DNA from: Tetradesmus obliquus
Taxonomy: Eukaryota > Chlorophyta > Chlorophyceae > Sphaeropleales > Scenedesmaceae
Direction: 5' to 3'
NCBI GenBank assembly: GCA_030272155.1
Contig: CP126192.1
Location: 4,188,501 to 4,252,500 of the forward strand
DNA length: 64,000 nucleotides
The translations under genes and the position numbers were made by a program. How positions within the stretch are numbered: the stretch's first letter is position 1; each line of letters opens with the position of its first letter. The notes under the pieces are model-generated. The model saw only the letters and a list, made by a program, of their open reading frames with translations, was not told the DNA's origin and made no database searches. Below are positions 1-14,949 of the stretch, in pieces.

Positions 1-366
1 TGTATGGTCCCCTAAATCATGCGCACCGGAGTCCATGTTGTGGGTGACCCAGCATAGAAGTGAGCGAATCTCAACATCAATGCTATCACCGTAAACGTGA
101 TCTGATCGGTCAAACTAGTCTACCCTGGTGGCGAGGAGCAGCAAGGCAGACAGTTTCAAGAAAAGGAATCTTTTTGAGCAGCAGCATATAGGCACTGCCG
201 CCCAGCACCCCGCTGCAGCAGCCCAAAATAGCCTAGCATTAGACTGCAGCTAAGGAAAGAGACCCCTTCGTCTTGACGGAGCACGAGTGACTTCTCTAAA
301 CCCACACGTGGCTGGTGTGTGCGAACACGTTGAACATGACCTATATCAGCGAGTTGGGCTGAACAC

Positions 367-392
367 CAACCATTTTGTATACAAAATGGTTG
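367..392. repeat. 26-bp perfect palindrome
   Basis: The 13-base half-site at 367-379 is followed directly by its exact reverse complement at 380-392, with an AT-rich centre (TGTATACA). There is no spacer, so it is an uninterrupted dyad rather than an ordinary hairpin loop. It could be a dimeric protein binding site or a cruciform-prone site. No second copy was seen in the window. Confidence 0.8.
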
Positions 393-854
393 TATATCAA
401 CAAACTCTTAAGGCACTGGTGCGCCACTGCGCAGCCGGTGATAACCACACCACCTGGTCTGGTGCTCTGAGCTCTGTGCTTCCTTTGTAGGCCGACATCC
501 TGGCGCTTACTAGCCCTATCTTGCACAAACAAGGCTGCATGCAGACCAACTGTTGTTTTGATGCTGCGGGGATAAGGAGCTTTGACCATCTACATTACCA
601 ACGGCTGCCTGGCCAGGTCATCAGCCACTTCCACAGCTACAGCAATTACTCAGTGCAGTTTGACTGTGCTGGTCTTGCTGCTGGTTCATGGTGAGGATCT
701 GTCCATACATCTTGCTTGGGTGTCCTCATCAGAGGTGCTTTGTGCCACACTGTAAAGCATGCTTGGACAGCTGCATTAGGGTTTGCAACCGATCACCGTG
801 CACAGCAGGTGCAAGGGGCAAACCACAAGCCACCGACGAGACGCGGCGCGGCAC

Positions 855-877
855 GGCGGGGGAGGGGGGGGGGGCGG
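855..877 (+). other. G-rich tract, quadruplex-prone
   Basis: A run of guanines broken only by single A and C residues, containing at least four runs of three or more G. It could fold into a G-quadruplex on the plus strand. It is in a gene-free stretch and I see no associated gene feature. Confidence 0.55.
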
Positions 878-1629
878 TGACGCGTGATTTTAAGTCTGCA
901 GTAGTCAGACAAACATGGCATGCCAGTGTGTCAACAACACAACCAAGCTCACAAGGTGAGTGGCACCTCAACGTGTGAAGCTGTGGGTGCTTCAACCTTT
1001 CAGCAGCCTTCCCATCGCGGCAAGCCCCCAGCTTTCACACAATCTCCCGCCCACAGGCCGGCCCCGCATGCCTCCTGGTGGCTGTCAGCAGCAGTGATGG
1101 CAAGCCTTCAAGGCAAGTTGCGGCAAGTCGCTGGTCAGCAACAACGCCGCCTGTTGCAACATATCAACACATGTGGAGCATCAACAGACTTTGGGCGGAG
1201 GTCTTCTGGTCCAGCATTGCTTAAAGGTGCGTAGCTATGCATCTACCTCGATTCAGTTTTTTTGGCAGGAGCCGTAAAATTTGTCCTCTTAAATGTGCAC
1301 TGATGTACAGCCACAATTAGAGCACGCAGCGCAGCCTGGTCCAAATGACAAGCCAGGTAGCATTTTACTGTGCCATACTCAGCTTGACTGTTGCAGCCAA
1401 CGTCATGCGCCCATGCAACTATGCTTCGTCAGCAATGCATACAACAAAGACACCACCACTGCAGTTGTGCATGCTATGTACATTGACCAACAGGAATGTA
1501 CATGTATACAGGCTTTTGAATAGGCTGGTGCACTCATCAGATGCCATGACAATGCGCCACCCAATCCTGGCTTCAGCATAGATGCCGTGCCTTCTCACAT
1601 GCATGGCGCAACTGCTGCCATTGGGTCGA

Positions 1630-1653
1630 GGTGATCGCTCCTGAGCGATCACC
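1630..1653. repeat. 11-bp inverted repeat with 2-base spacer
   Basis: GGTGATCGCTC at 1630-1640 is matched by its exact reverse complement at 1643-1653. It lies about 120 bases beyond the stop codon of the minus-strand coiled-coil gene, so it may sit in that gene's 3' untranslated region. The role is unknown. Confidence 0.7.
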
Positions 1654-1772
1654 GCGTGGCTGTGCAAGAACTGCCAATGCTTGACAACAGCATCCCAGCA
1701 AGCGCCCTGTCCCACAAACTCACCAAGCGCAAGCACCTTCTGATAGGCACTGCCCAGCTCTCCCACGCACCA

Positions 1773-4700
1773 CTAAGGTATGGCTGCAGCCCCGCTGCTT
1801 CCAGTGACAGCTGCTGCAGCCCTTCTAGGCGTCTTTGTGGCGCCACCAGCAGCCTTGACGCTTGTTGCAAAAGTGGCTGTGCCCGCCGCTTTGCGGCCCG
1901 CTCCAGCAGCCTTCGGCAGCGCGGCTGGGGCCACAGCCGCACCTTCTCGTGCAGGTTCAACCGTCGGTGCTGATGCTGATGCTGCTGATGCTGCTGATGC
2001 TGCTGCTGCAGGGCTGCTTGTGCCCTGTTCCGCTGATGATACAGCTGCATCTGGCGTATGGTGAACCTGCGCTGCTGCAGCCTCTGCAGCAGCTGGTTTT
2101 GCTGCCTTAGGCGGCTGCTTCTTTATGCTTGCTCCTCCAGCTTTAGGGGCAGCACTTTTGGTGCTGTTCACTGCAGCGGGTGGCTGAGCGCCTGGTGACT
2201 CAGCTTGCAGAGCAGCAATCACTGCAGTGGCTGCTGAGCTGAGCTCTGGCTCATCCTTGACTGACTTTCTGCTTGTCTTCACAGTGCTACCCTTGCCTGG
2301 AGTTGCAGATACCGAGCCAGCAGCCGGCTTACTTTTTGCAGCCTTGCCCACTTCTGGCTCAACAGCTGCTTCGCTTGCTACCGCAGGCACAGACCTGGTT
2401 GCTGGCTTGCTGGTGGCTGTCTTTCTGCTTGGCAGCTGAGCAGCTGGTTTGCTGGGCACTGCAGGTGCTCCTGTGTGTGCCACAGTGCCAACTGAATGGG
2501 GTGGTGGTGGTGGTGGTGGTGGTGGTGCTGCTGCTGCTGCTGCTGGTGCTTCTGCTGAGCCTGCTGAGTCCTCGCCTACTGCAGCGAGTTCAAGCACCTT
2601 TGCAGTCGCTGCTACACCAGCTGCTGTTGGTGCGCCAGCTGCCGCTGTTGAGGTGCTGCTAGCCAGGCTTGGTGCAACATTGCTTGCAGTTGGCACAAGG
2701 GGACTGGCCTGTTTGCTGCGTGCTGCAGCAGCAACTTTCTGCATGGCCGCATCAGCTGCCTGCAAGTTTCCTGACACAGTGTGGATGAACCTGCAGCAGC
2801 ATAGCATGCACCAAATTTTGAAAATGTGGTGAGCAGGAATCACCCACCACCAGCAGCAGCAGCAACGCACCCCGCACACCAGGTGGATTACACGAACCTG
2901 CATGCAGCATCGACATGTGGTTGGTAAAGGTGAGAGCTGGAGGAGTGAGCTTGTTGTACTGTGTCGCATTCACTTACATGCGCATCTGTGTCAGCTCCCG
3001 CTGTATGTGTGGTGGGATCTCCACAGCACTGCTAGAGGGCTGTGGCCCTGCTGAGCCAGCTGCTGCAGCAGCGTCCTGTGGCTCCTGCCGCAGTATGGTG
3101 CTGCTGTTGCTGGCGGCAGCCTCTGAGGCTGCTGCTGCTGCTGCGGCAGCCACGCTGCTGCTGTGCATCTGCCGCAGGCGGTGCACCTCCTCAGCACCTG
3201 CACAAGAGCAGGCCAACGAGCAGTCATACATCATCATGATGTACACGCCATGATGGCGTAAATGCACTTCTAGACAGCTCTGCAGTGTGGACAATGCACG
3301 TGCCCAGCACCAACATGCCGGTGCCAGCAACAAACACAGGAGCGCAGTCTCCGAACACTGGGCACATGCGCACACGCTGCACACACGCTCTGTGTTCCTC
3401 AAAGGTCTGCAGCACACCTGCGTCCGCCTCCCGCCTGAGCCGCTGCAGCGCCTGCTCATACTGCTTGGTGAGTGACGCCGCCTCCATGCGCACGCGCTTC
3501 ACCTCCGCCTGCTGCAGCTCAACTTGCGCCCGCAGCTCCTGCGCAGCAGCGTCATGCGCTGCTGCCTGGCTGGCGTGCAGCTTCCTGGCTTCTGCGCAGC
3601 CGGCTTCCAGCTGCTGCACCTTTTCCTGCAAGGCCTGCAACGCACACCAAGCAGCACATGACGGTACAGAAAAGCTGCCACAGCAGACAATAACATGGCA
3701 TCACACCTCAGGCACTGCTCCGATTCAGCAAGAGCCGCTGGCAGTGCAAGCAGAGCTGCAGTCAGATGTTGTCATGCGATGATGTAGTACGTGCACGCTT
3801 GCAGAGCAGCTGCCTCACCTTGCTGTCCCGCTGCCAGCCTTCTGTCATGGCGCGTGCTACTGCTGCCTCCCGCTGCAGCTCAGACACACGCGACTGCAGC
3901 TGGGACACCTCAGCTGCGTGCTCAGCTTTCTGGCGCTCAGCAGACAGCTGCGGCAATGCATTAGCAGACAAAGGCAGCAACAAAATGGCTGTGGGTAACT
4001 ACAAACTCATTGGCGCATTGATGCTGCCATATGTCAGCTGCTGGTGCGACGCCGATAGAAACTGCTGCAGATCTGCAATGTAGTGGTGCACGCATCCCTC
4101 AGCAGCAACGGCCGTAGGATGCAAACAAAGGCTGCTGATGAGCATCACATATATATCGCACTCACCTCAGCCTCCTTCAGCTGCTGGCGCAGTGCTGCCA
4201 GCTCAGCAGCTTGCCCGTCAAGGGCCTTGCCAGCAGCAGCCTGGGCCTCTGCTGCTGCCTGCCCTGCACGCTGAGCCTCCCGCAGCTGCGCCTGCATCAG
4301 CGCCGCTTGGCGCTGCAGGGCTGAAACTTCGGCATCGCGCTGCTGCAGCTTCTGCTGCAGAGCTTCCAGCTGAGCTGCAACAGCAGGAGCGTGCCAGCAG
4401 CAACAAGGCTGTAATCAACACAGCACCTCACAGTGTTGGGCTCACGAACAAAATGTGCTAGCCACCAGCTGATAACCCAGCAGGTCAATGACCTGTTGCG
4501 TACAACGGCTGGCTGTGCGCTGGTGTGCAACGAGGGAGCTGCATTCGGGGCTGCGCTGGTGCTCACCTGCTGCTGCTGTTGCCTGCTGCGCTGCTGCGGC
4601 TTGCGCTGCGGCCAGCTGCTGCTGCGCCTCTGCCGCCCTATCATCAGCCACGCGCTTGACCACGTCCTGCCACTCAGTGAGGTGCGCCACCTCTGCTTGA

Positions 4701-6356
4701 CTCTTGGTCAGCGCAGCCGCCAGTGTTGACACTGCAGCCAACAGCATGCCATGTAACAAGGATTGCTGAAGCAATGGCTGTGGCCAAGAATTACTCCAGG
4801 AAGATGGCGTGCCTTCCTTTACCACTGCAAACACGTGTGTCATGCCTGCAGCGAGCCACAGCACAGGCATCCCTTTCCTGCAACTGCGATGGCTGACCTG
4901 TGCCTCTGAAAGTGCATACATGTGAACCAAGCCCCTGACGTGGGCGCGTTGCATCTACGGCACTTCCGTGGGTGCTTTGCTGAGTGGCTGCCACTCACCT
5001 TCTTGCTGCAACCTAGCCACTGTCGCCTGCGCCTGCTGCTTTGCTTCCGCAGTGGCAGCCAGCTCCTGCTGCAGCTGCCTCAGCTGCCCGCCAAGGCTGT
5101 CCTGCACCTGCTGCAGCTGCGCTGCCGTGTTCTCCTGCGTGGTGTGCAGCAGCTTGTACACTGCCTCCAGCTGGTTCCTGCTCTGCTGCTGGTGGCTGGT
5201 GAGCTGGCTGCGCGTGTGTGCCAGCGACTCCTTGTGCTCCGCAAGCGCTGTGCTGGTGAGGGACAGCTCGCTGGCTTTGACCGCCAGCTCCTCATGCAGC
5301 TTGGTGAGCTGCAGTTTGAAAGGCAGAGGAAGCCGCAGGGTCGTCCAACACGCAGAAGGTGGTGCTACTGCCTGGGCTGAGATATGGCTACGAACCGCAC
5401 TGCTGGCGTCTGCTGCTGGTGCTGTGGCGGCCAGATGCATTGCTGCACGATGAAGCCGCAAGTGCCGTGACACAAGGCAAAGCTACAGCCACCTTGATAG
5501 CACATGTTACTCCATGCCAGGCAGTACAACACAACTCTGCTGTGAAGCAGAGCTGGTGCGGGCCATTATCCCACCTGCTCCGCCTGCGCTGCCGTCCGCT
5601 CTTTGAGCCCCGCCATCTCTCCCTCCATGAAGTCTGCATCTGCTCGCAGCTTGTCGTTCTGCTCAGCCAGGTCAGCGCGTGTCTTCTCCAGCTCCCACAG
5701 CTGCCGCTTGGCCTTGTCGTGTGCCTGCTCGGAAGCATCCAGCCTGCGCTGCAGCTGCCGGCCCTCCTGCTGCTCCCTGTTGAGCTGCTCCTGCACCGAC
5801 TGCTTGGCCGCAGCGGTGGCTGCAGGCAGCATCAGGTATCCGGTTTGTCACATGGTGCATGCCAGTGCCTTGGCAACAGCAGGCTTGGTCATCAACAGCA
5901 GTGCAGCGGTACATGACCCTGAAGCCAAGTGTTGCACAGCGCAAATATGACTGCAGCAGCTCAACCCGCACCTGACAGGCTTGCTGACAGCTGGCTCTTG
6001 TCTGCCTCGAGCTTTGCCTTGGCCTGGTCAAGCTGCCCTGCATGTTTGACTGTCAGGACCACCAGGGAGTCCAGGTCTGACAAGGCGCTGCTCAGGCCAG
6101 GCCAGGAAGATGCGCTGCCATCAAGGATGCTCAGCACCTGCAGACAGAGCAGCATGCTTAGTATAACGCAGGTGGATGGTTGTGTGATAGATGTGAAGCA
6201 TGCTGCCTTAGTGCTCCTGTTCAGCGACAGTGCACAGCGCTGCTGGCGTGTTGAGCATACCTGAAGCTGCTCTTTGAGCCCTGCGAGGCCTGACTGCAGC
6301 GCCTCCAGTAGCTGGCCTGTAGAATATATCCTCTCTGGCTCTAGCAGCTTCATCAT
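1773..6356 (-). CDS. Large coiled-coil protein of unknown function
   Basis: Ten exons join in phase: 6356-6261, 6137-5972, 5819-5575, 5308-4999, 4731-4567, 4374-4166, 3947-3819, 3634-3376, 3197-2978 and 2790-1773, giving about 938 residues. Residues 1 to about 560 are almost continuous heptad-rich coiled coil, dense in Leu, Glu, Gln and Lys (for example AQLEALQQKLQQRDAEVSAL). Residues 600-938 form a low-complexity tail rich in Ala, Pro, Ser and Lys, with a run of nine prolines and many SKPA-like repeats. No enzymatic motif, signal peptide or membrane segment is visible. The start at 6356 is the first ATG after an in-frame stop, but a further 5' exon is possible. The donor of exon 8 (near 3376) is weak and could be misplaced by a few bases. 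A cytoskeletal, basal-body or golgin-like scaffold is possible, but I do not recognise the family. It is divergent from the PPR gene, 613 bp away. Confidence 0.78.
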
Positions 6357-6969
6357 CTGCTGCCTTAGCACCTAATCCTGCTGCAACATGCTGGCAAGGT
6401 TCATGAGGTACGCTGGGTGCACTGCACTGGCAGCAGCAGCCTGCTGTACACTGCTGCAAGCGCCAAATCCTTGTGTCTTGCTGCCTATACGGCCGACCGA
6501 ATGACACTACCAGCCTTACAAAGCATCAGAAATATGGTTCAAGGATGTATGCGTCTTAAAAAGGGTTGCCAGCATGATGGTATTGCTGATGATGTGCTGA
6601 TGTACTGCAATATCATGCTTCGTCAAGTGGGAGATTATACATGTTGTGGTTGAAAGTTGTGTTGAAAGCCTGGTCTTCTCATAAGAATGTTGTGGAGCGG
6701 CGAGCGCCGAGCTTAGCTGCTGCGTTCTTGTCAGGTGACACGGTCATTGACCTGTGTCTTGTGAAAGGCAGAGGTTCGGAGCACTCACGGAAAAGCAGCA
6801 GTGATCTTTAAATACTCTGGTAAATTAAAACCGCACGAAACCGCTGTTCAAAGGCATGCGTGTCGCAGCGGGTTACCCACGAAGGCTGCTTGTTGCTGGC
6901 AACGAGGAAACATTGATAGATCTGTGCTTACTGCAATAATAACAAAACTCCCAGAGGTCTGTAGGGCTG
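6357..6969. promoter_or_regulatory. Divergent intergenic region, coiled-coil / PPR genes
   Basis: The 613 bases separate the start codons of two divergent genes and must hold both promoters and 5' leaders. Open frames here do not join to either gene in phase. No TATA box or known motif stands out. Confidence 0.5.
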
Positions 6970-9900
6970 ATGCGGCGCTCGGTGACCAGGGCTTTGCAGC
7001 AGCACCTCCTGCGCAGGCACTGCTCTACAGCACCGCAGGCTGTGCAGCAGCAGGCCGTGCAGGTGAGCATAATGCTTCCAAGCCTTCCCATCCAACTTTA
7101 CCAGTGCCAGTTACCGCATGCAGTGCTCACCTGGATTCTGTTGTATCTTGGCAGGCGCTTCATGCTGCTGCCGACCAGCCGTCCAATAGCAGTACCAGCA
7201 GCAGTAGCAGTAGCAGCACCAGTAGCAGCAACAACACGCATGCTGAGCACAGCATACCAGAGGTAGGTCTCGTGCCTTGTAGTTGTGGAACTCACAATGG
7301 CCTGAGCTGCATGTAGCATGCTGTAATGTTTGTCACTTTTGGTGTCCTGCTGGCGGTTGTGCACCAATCTGTAGCTGGGCTGGAACTTGTTTTTGCTCTG
7401 ACAGTTGCTGATGGTTGCATTGTTTGGCAAATCCTGCTGCCTGCACTCAGGCTGCTGAGCAGCTGTGGCATGCTGCCGCAAAGCAGCATTACAGCCAGCA
7501 TCCAGCTCAGTTGCCGCAGCAGCATCAGTACCATGCCGCAGCCATGGCGAGCGACAGGTCAGCTGCAGCTGCACCACAGCATGGCCTGCAGCAGCTGTTG
7601 CGTGATCAGGACGAGGCTGCACAGCAGCAGCAGCATCCGCGGAGCCATTGGCAGCAGCAGCCAGGTCGACAACGCGATACAGTTGCGCAGCAACACAATC
7701 AGCAGCCTCATTACAGTGCTGCTGCCACACCCAGCAGCAGCAGCAGCAGCAGTTTGCCTGCATCGTCGCTAAGCAGCAGTGCTGAGGGTTCAGGGCTTGC
7801 AGGGGAGCACAGCCCTTTTGATGATGTGCTGGGCCTAAGCAGCTTTGAACAGCAGTACCAGGACACGCTGCAGCACCTGAATGTGGGCAACACACGCAAC
7901 CTGTCACAGCTGGCGCAGCTGTTCGACCCAGCAGCAGTATTGGCAGGTAAGGACAGGCCGACAGCAGCTCACAGCCAACGCTGCCCTCTGCAGTCTTTGC
8001 GCAACAGCAAGCATCCACAGGCATGCATCTGCTCTGGTGCCTGTTTGGGTGCAGCACAAGGCCAGGGCCTAACATCGCTGCCGCCGCAAGCTGCATCACA
8101 CAGCCATGTACGTTGCAGTTAAACCAGCTCTTTTAAACACTCTAACATGTTATTCCACTGCTGCGCTTCACACTGCAGCTCCGGACAAGGGGCAAGCCAT
8201 CCTGGAGGCCCTCATGTTTGGTGCAGCCAAGTTAGGCGACCTGGCACTGCAGCAGCAGCTGCTGCGCTGCATGGAGGCTGCAGGGCTGCAGCTCAGCAGC
8301 ACAGGCCATTCCGCGCTGCTGCACAGCCTGGCGAAAGCAGGCAGGCCGGGCAAGGCGCTGCAGTGGCTGCAGCAGAGTGTGCCGCTGCACCTGCTGACCA
8401 GCAACATGCTGCGCCATCTGGTGCAGCCGCTGCTGCAGCAGGGCAACGTTGCAGCAGCAGAGCAGGCGCTGCGCTGGGCTGCACAGCGGATGCAGCAGCC
8501 AGAGCAGCCAGGCGGGGATGTGAGCGATGCAGCTGCAGGCGGTCAGCAGCAGCAGCAGCTGCTGCGGGACGATCTGCAGGTACTGCCTTGCATGCGGCTT
8601 GCGGTGGCAGCAGCCAAGGGCACCTTAAGGGCAGTACAGGCGGAGTGGGACGTCATACAGCGGGAACAGCAGCAGCTGCTGCAGCAGCAGCGCGTGGGCC
8701 AGCAGCAAGCGCATGCCGAAGCTCCTGGGAGCGACCCGCCTTTGCTGTCTGTGCCACTTTGGTGCAGCTATGTTTCTGCGCTTGGTCGCGTCGGCAAGAG
8801 AGATCCAGCAGCAGTGCACAGCTTGATGCAGGAAGCAGTAGAGCAGCTGGCTGATGCGTATCACTCCTCAGCTTGGGCAAGCTGGGTGCAGGCGGTTGAC
8901 AGGTCACAGCGGCAGCAGCAGCAGCAGCAGCAGGAGCCGCAGCAGCAGTGGCAGCTGCAGGCGCAGCAGCAAGCCTTGCAGGCATGGCAGCAGGTGAAGC
9001 AGCTGCACGACCCAGGCTGGCAAGACTTGAACCCCGCAGCCGTGCTGCCGCAGCAGGTCGCGTATGCTGTGAACACAGTGCACCGCGACCGGCTGCGCAC
9101 TGCACTGAACGCTGCGCTGCACCTCGCCAACAAACAGCTAGATGAGGCGTGGACGCAGCGGCTGCTGCAGCTGTCAGCGCTGCTGAAGGTTTCAACGCGG
9201 GAATGGGGTTTTGACAGCCTGCTGAACCTGCGCATGTGGCAGGGTGCTCCACCAGAGGCACTAGAGGTGAGGCGGTAGATGTGACATGCTTTTGCTGTGT
9301 TGATGGCAGCTGATTGATGCTGTGCTTTGTAGCAGCAACGGTGTGAGTGTGCCTGTGGTGGCAAGGTTCCCAACAAGTGATGCTCCCTCCTGGGTGCTGT
9401 CTGTTGTTTCATTCATGTGCATGTCCAAGATGAAGCATTGATTCGCACTGCTGTGCGCTGCAAGTGCCTGCCACATCAAGCAGCAGCAGGTTGCAACATA
9501 ATGTTTACTCAGCACCACGTGCTGCTGCTGGTGGTTGCTTGCTGCTCCTGCAGGCGCTGCTGAGTGAGTTGATGGGCTGGGGCGTCACGCCCAGCTGTGT
9601 ACACTATGAGTGCCTGGCAGAGTCCTATGCCCTGCACCAGGATGTGGCAGCAGCAGAGCAGGTGTTCGACAGAATGCAGGCCGCAGGACACACGCCGCTG
9701 CTGCGTTCCTACAACAGGCTGCTCAATGGCATTGCTATGTATGGCGACATGGCTGCCGCCACTAGGATTTATGCGCGGTTTAAAGCCCAGGGGCTGAAGC
9801 CCGACGAGCAGATGATGCGCGCGCTCTTCAAATGTGTGCGGCTGTATGCCAGCAGAGTGCGCGTGGAGACTGCACGCAAGCAGGCGCTGGCCAAGCCCGG

Positions 9901-11519
9901 GGACACGTGAGTGCAAGTGACCTCTGCTGCTATTATTTAATCTGCTTCCTGCTGTAGCAAGGCTTATCGACTATGGCAAGCATGCAGTGTTGTGTGCACA
10001 CGGCTGTTCAGAGGATCCTGCTAGTGTGAGTGTGTTCCGGGTGCCGGCAGTTTCTGCAGGTGCACAGCTCCGCCTGCGTATCATGCCGTTTCCTCTGTGT
10101 GCACAGCAGGCAGACCCGCATGCTACTCTTCTGCTGCATTCTGCCCGCGCTGACAATTGCCCTATCCTCGCACACTGGCCGTAATGCAGGGTTGTCTCGG
10201 CGCACCTGCTGTCACAGCGCTCGAAGCTCTTCCTGGCAGCCTACAGCCAGCTGGCAACGTGGCAGGGCGAGCTTGTTGCTGCAGGCCTGAAGCACTCGCC
10301 CACCAGCATGCACCAGCTGCTGACGGCGCTGGACAGGCTGGGGTATGTGGACGACTGCCTGCAGCTGGCCAAGCTCAACGAGGAGAAGAAGACCGGCACC
10401 TTCAAGGCCCATCAAACAGCACTGCAGGTGCGCTGCAGCCGAAACATGCCTCATGCGCAGCAGGGCGTGCAGCAGCTGGGGGTTAGGTTGTGCCGTGCGG
10501 CATGCAAATTCAAGCATCTTGAGATTTGATGCTTGCTAGTGGTACTTGAGGAGCTGTGCTGTGCTGGCGCGTGGCTGCGCATTGCCTTTTGCCAATGTGG
10601 TTGTGGGTGATACTCGGAGCTTTGAGTGCCTGTGTTGCCTGGCACCGGCCTGCTGACCTCATCTTATCTTGCGTGTACAACCTTCTGTGCATGCCGGTCC
10701 GCAACGTGTTCTGTTGTTGCCGTGTGCGTGCAGGCCGCCAGCCGCAGCCGCATGGTGAAGAATGCCAGCAATGCAGTGGACCTGGCCAGGAGGCTGGCTG
10801 CAGGCGAGGCACTGGACAGGCTGGGGTACACCGCACTCATTGCAGGCAACTTCTGGATCAGCCGCGACCACCAGCAGATGCTGGACACTGTGAAAGCCAT
10901 GGTGGCGGCAGGCCACGAGCCAGACGAGAGTGTGCTGCTGCAGATGCTGCACGTGTACTGCACGAGCGGCATGTGGGGCGAGGCGCTGTCGGTGCTGGAT
11001 GATGTGGCGGCAGGCAGGCTGGGCAGCATCACCAGCAGCAGCAGCAGCAGTTCGTGGCAGCATGATGGCCGCAGCAACAGGGACGCTGAGGAGAGGCGAG
11101 GGCTGCAGCAACAGCCGACGGCAGAAGCTGCGCCAGGCGGCGCAGGCCGTGGCTGGCGGTCAAGGCGGTATGCGGATGACCTGTTAGACAGCGAGGATGC
11201 GCTGCAGGCTGGCGGCAGCAGCGAAGTACGGCAGCAGCAGCGTGAGCAGCTGGCTCATGACAAGCTGTGGCATGTCGTGCTGCGCAAGCTGTGGCAAGCA
11301 CGCGCGTCTGATACATTGCTCAACGACTTCTTGAGCCGCATGGACCCACAGCAGTTGCAGCGCTTCAAGTTCCTGTATAACCTGCGGTTGCTGCCAGATG
11401 GGAAGTACAGCATGCAGCCGCCGGAGGATTGGGAGGTGCAGCCGGTACCTGACGGCGCGCAGCAGCAAGCAGGTGGTGAGGCAGCAGCAGTGAAGCAGCT
11501 CGCAGCAGAGCAGCAGTAG
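6970..11519 (+). CDS. Organelle-targeted PPR protein
   Basis: Seven exons join in phase: 6970-7062, 7155-7262, 7451-7946, 8179-9266, 9554-9906, 10190-10427 and 10734-11519, giving 1053 residues. The N-terminus MRRSVTRALQQHLLRRHCST is Arg-rich and amphipathic, as in mitochondrial or plastid presequences. Pentatricopeptide-type helical hairpins are clear in exon 5 at about residues 610-680 (VHYECLAESYALHQDVAAAE, then SYNRLLNGIAMYGDMAAATR) and weaker in exons 4, 6 and 7. PPR proteins bind organelle RNA and act in its processing, stability or translation. Between the helical parts lie Ser-, Gln- and Ala-rich stretches, for example after residue 31 and around residue 500. No DYW or SMR domain is seen at the C-terminus. 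The RNA target cannot be told from this sequence. Confidence 0.82.
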
Positions 11520-12124
11520 CAGCAGCAGGGAATTGAAGGGCGGGTATTGCTACCCACCGAAGATGGTAGTATTACATAGTCTTGTGATGCTACCTCCTCA
11601 ATGGGTAGCCTGCTGTGAGCATGTGCACTACTGGACAGGCTGTACAGCATGTTGAGTGTTCTGGCTGTACTGCTGCTCTAGTAGGCAGGCTTTTGCATTG
11701 AGGAAGATGCTGCATATGTCGTTTTTATTTGCCTGAGATGGTGTGGCTGCCGCGGGCGATTGTGTAATGCCTTCCAAGGCACTGCGAGTCCCACCAGCCC
11801 TGACAGGACTAACAAACAGGAAGGTCGGGAATTTGTGGTAACAGACGACACTGTTTGCACGTAAAGGAAGCACCATCACGCTCAGAGCGCTGTGTAACAA
11901 AAGAGCAAGACTTGAACTTGCGCGCTTTCTTTTGCACCTCCATTGCCCCGTGCCTTGTGTTGCTGTTGCCTAGCTTGACCGTGTTTATAGTATCTAGGCC
12001 AGTTTTACGTGGCGTGACGGTGTATTGCGGTCAAGTTCATGCTTGCCTGTGTGTCTGAGGCGTCCTTGCTCGTTTAGCCAGCAGCGTGCAGGACTGCAAA
12101 AACAGGCATACAAAGATAGCAGCC
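11520..12124. other. Intergenic region between PPR and MAP kinase genes
   Basis: Holds the PPR 3' untranslated region and the MAP kinase promoter and 5' leader, both genes being on the plus strand. A TGTAA motif at 11762 may end the PPR transcript. Nothing else recognisable was seen. Confidence 0.5.
11762..11766 (+). terminator. Candidate TGTAA polyadenylation signal, PPR gene
   Basis: A TGTAA pentamer lies about 245 bases after the PPR stop. This motif is the usual poly(A) signal in Chlorophyceae. The pentamer is common by chance, so only its position supports it. Confidence 0.35.

Positions 12125-14949
<2,825 letters not shown>

Larger units (their letters stand above)
1..1772. other. Left-edge region, no recognised gene
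   Basis: This stretch lies downstream of the coiled-coil gene, which is read on the minus strand and stops at 1773. Open frames exist on both strands but none gives a recognisable protein or a chain of phase-compatible exons. It holds a 26-bp perfect palindrome at 367-392, a G-rich tract at 855-877 and a near-perfect inverted repeat at 1630-1653, listed separately. Some of it is probably the 3' untranslated region of the minus-strand gene. Confidence 0.5.
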
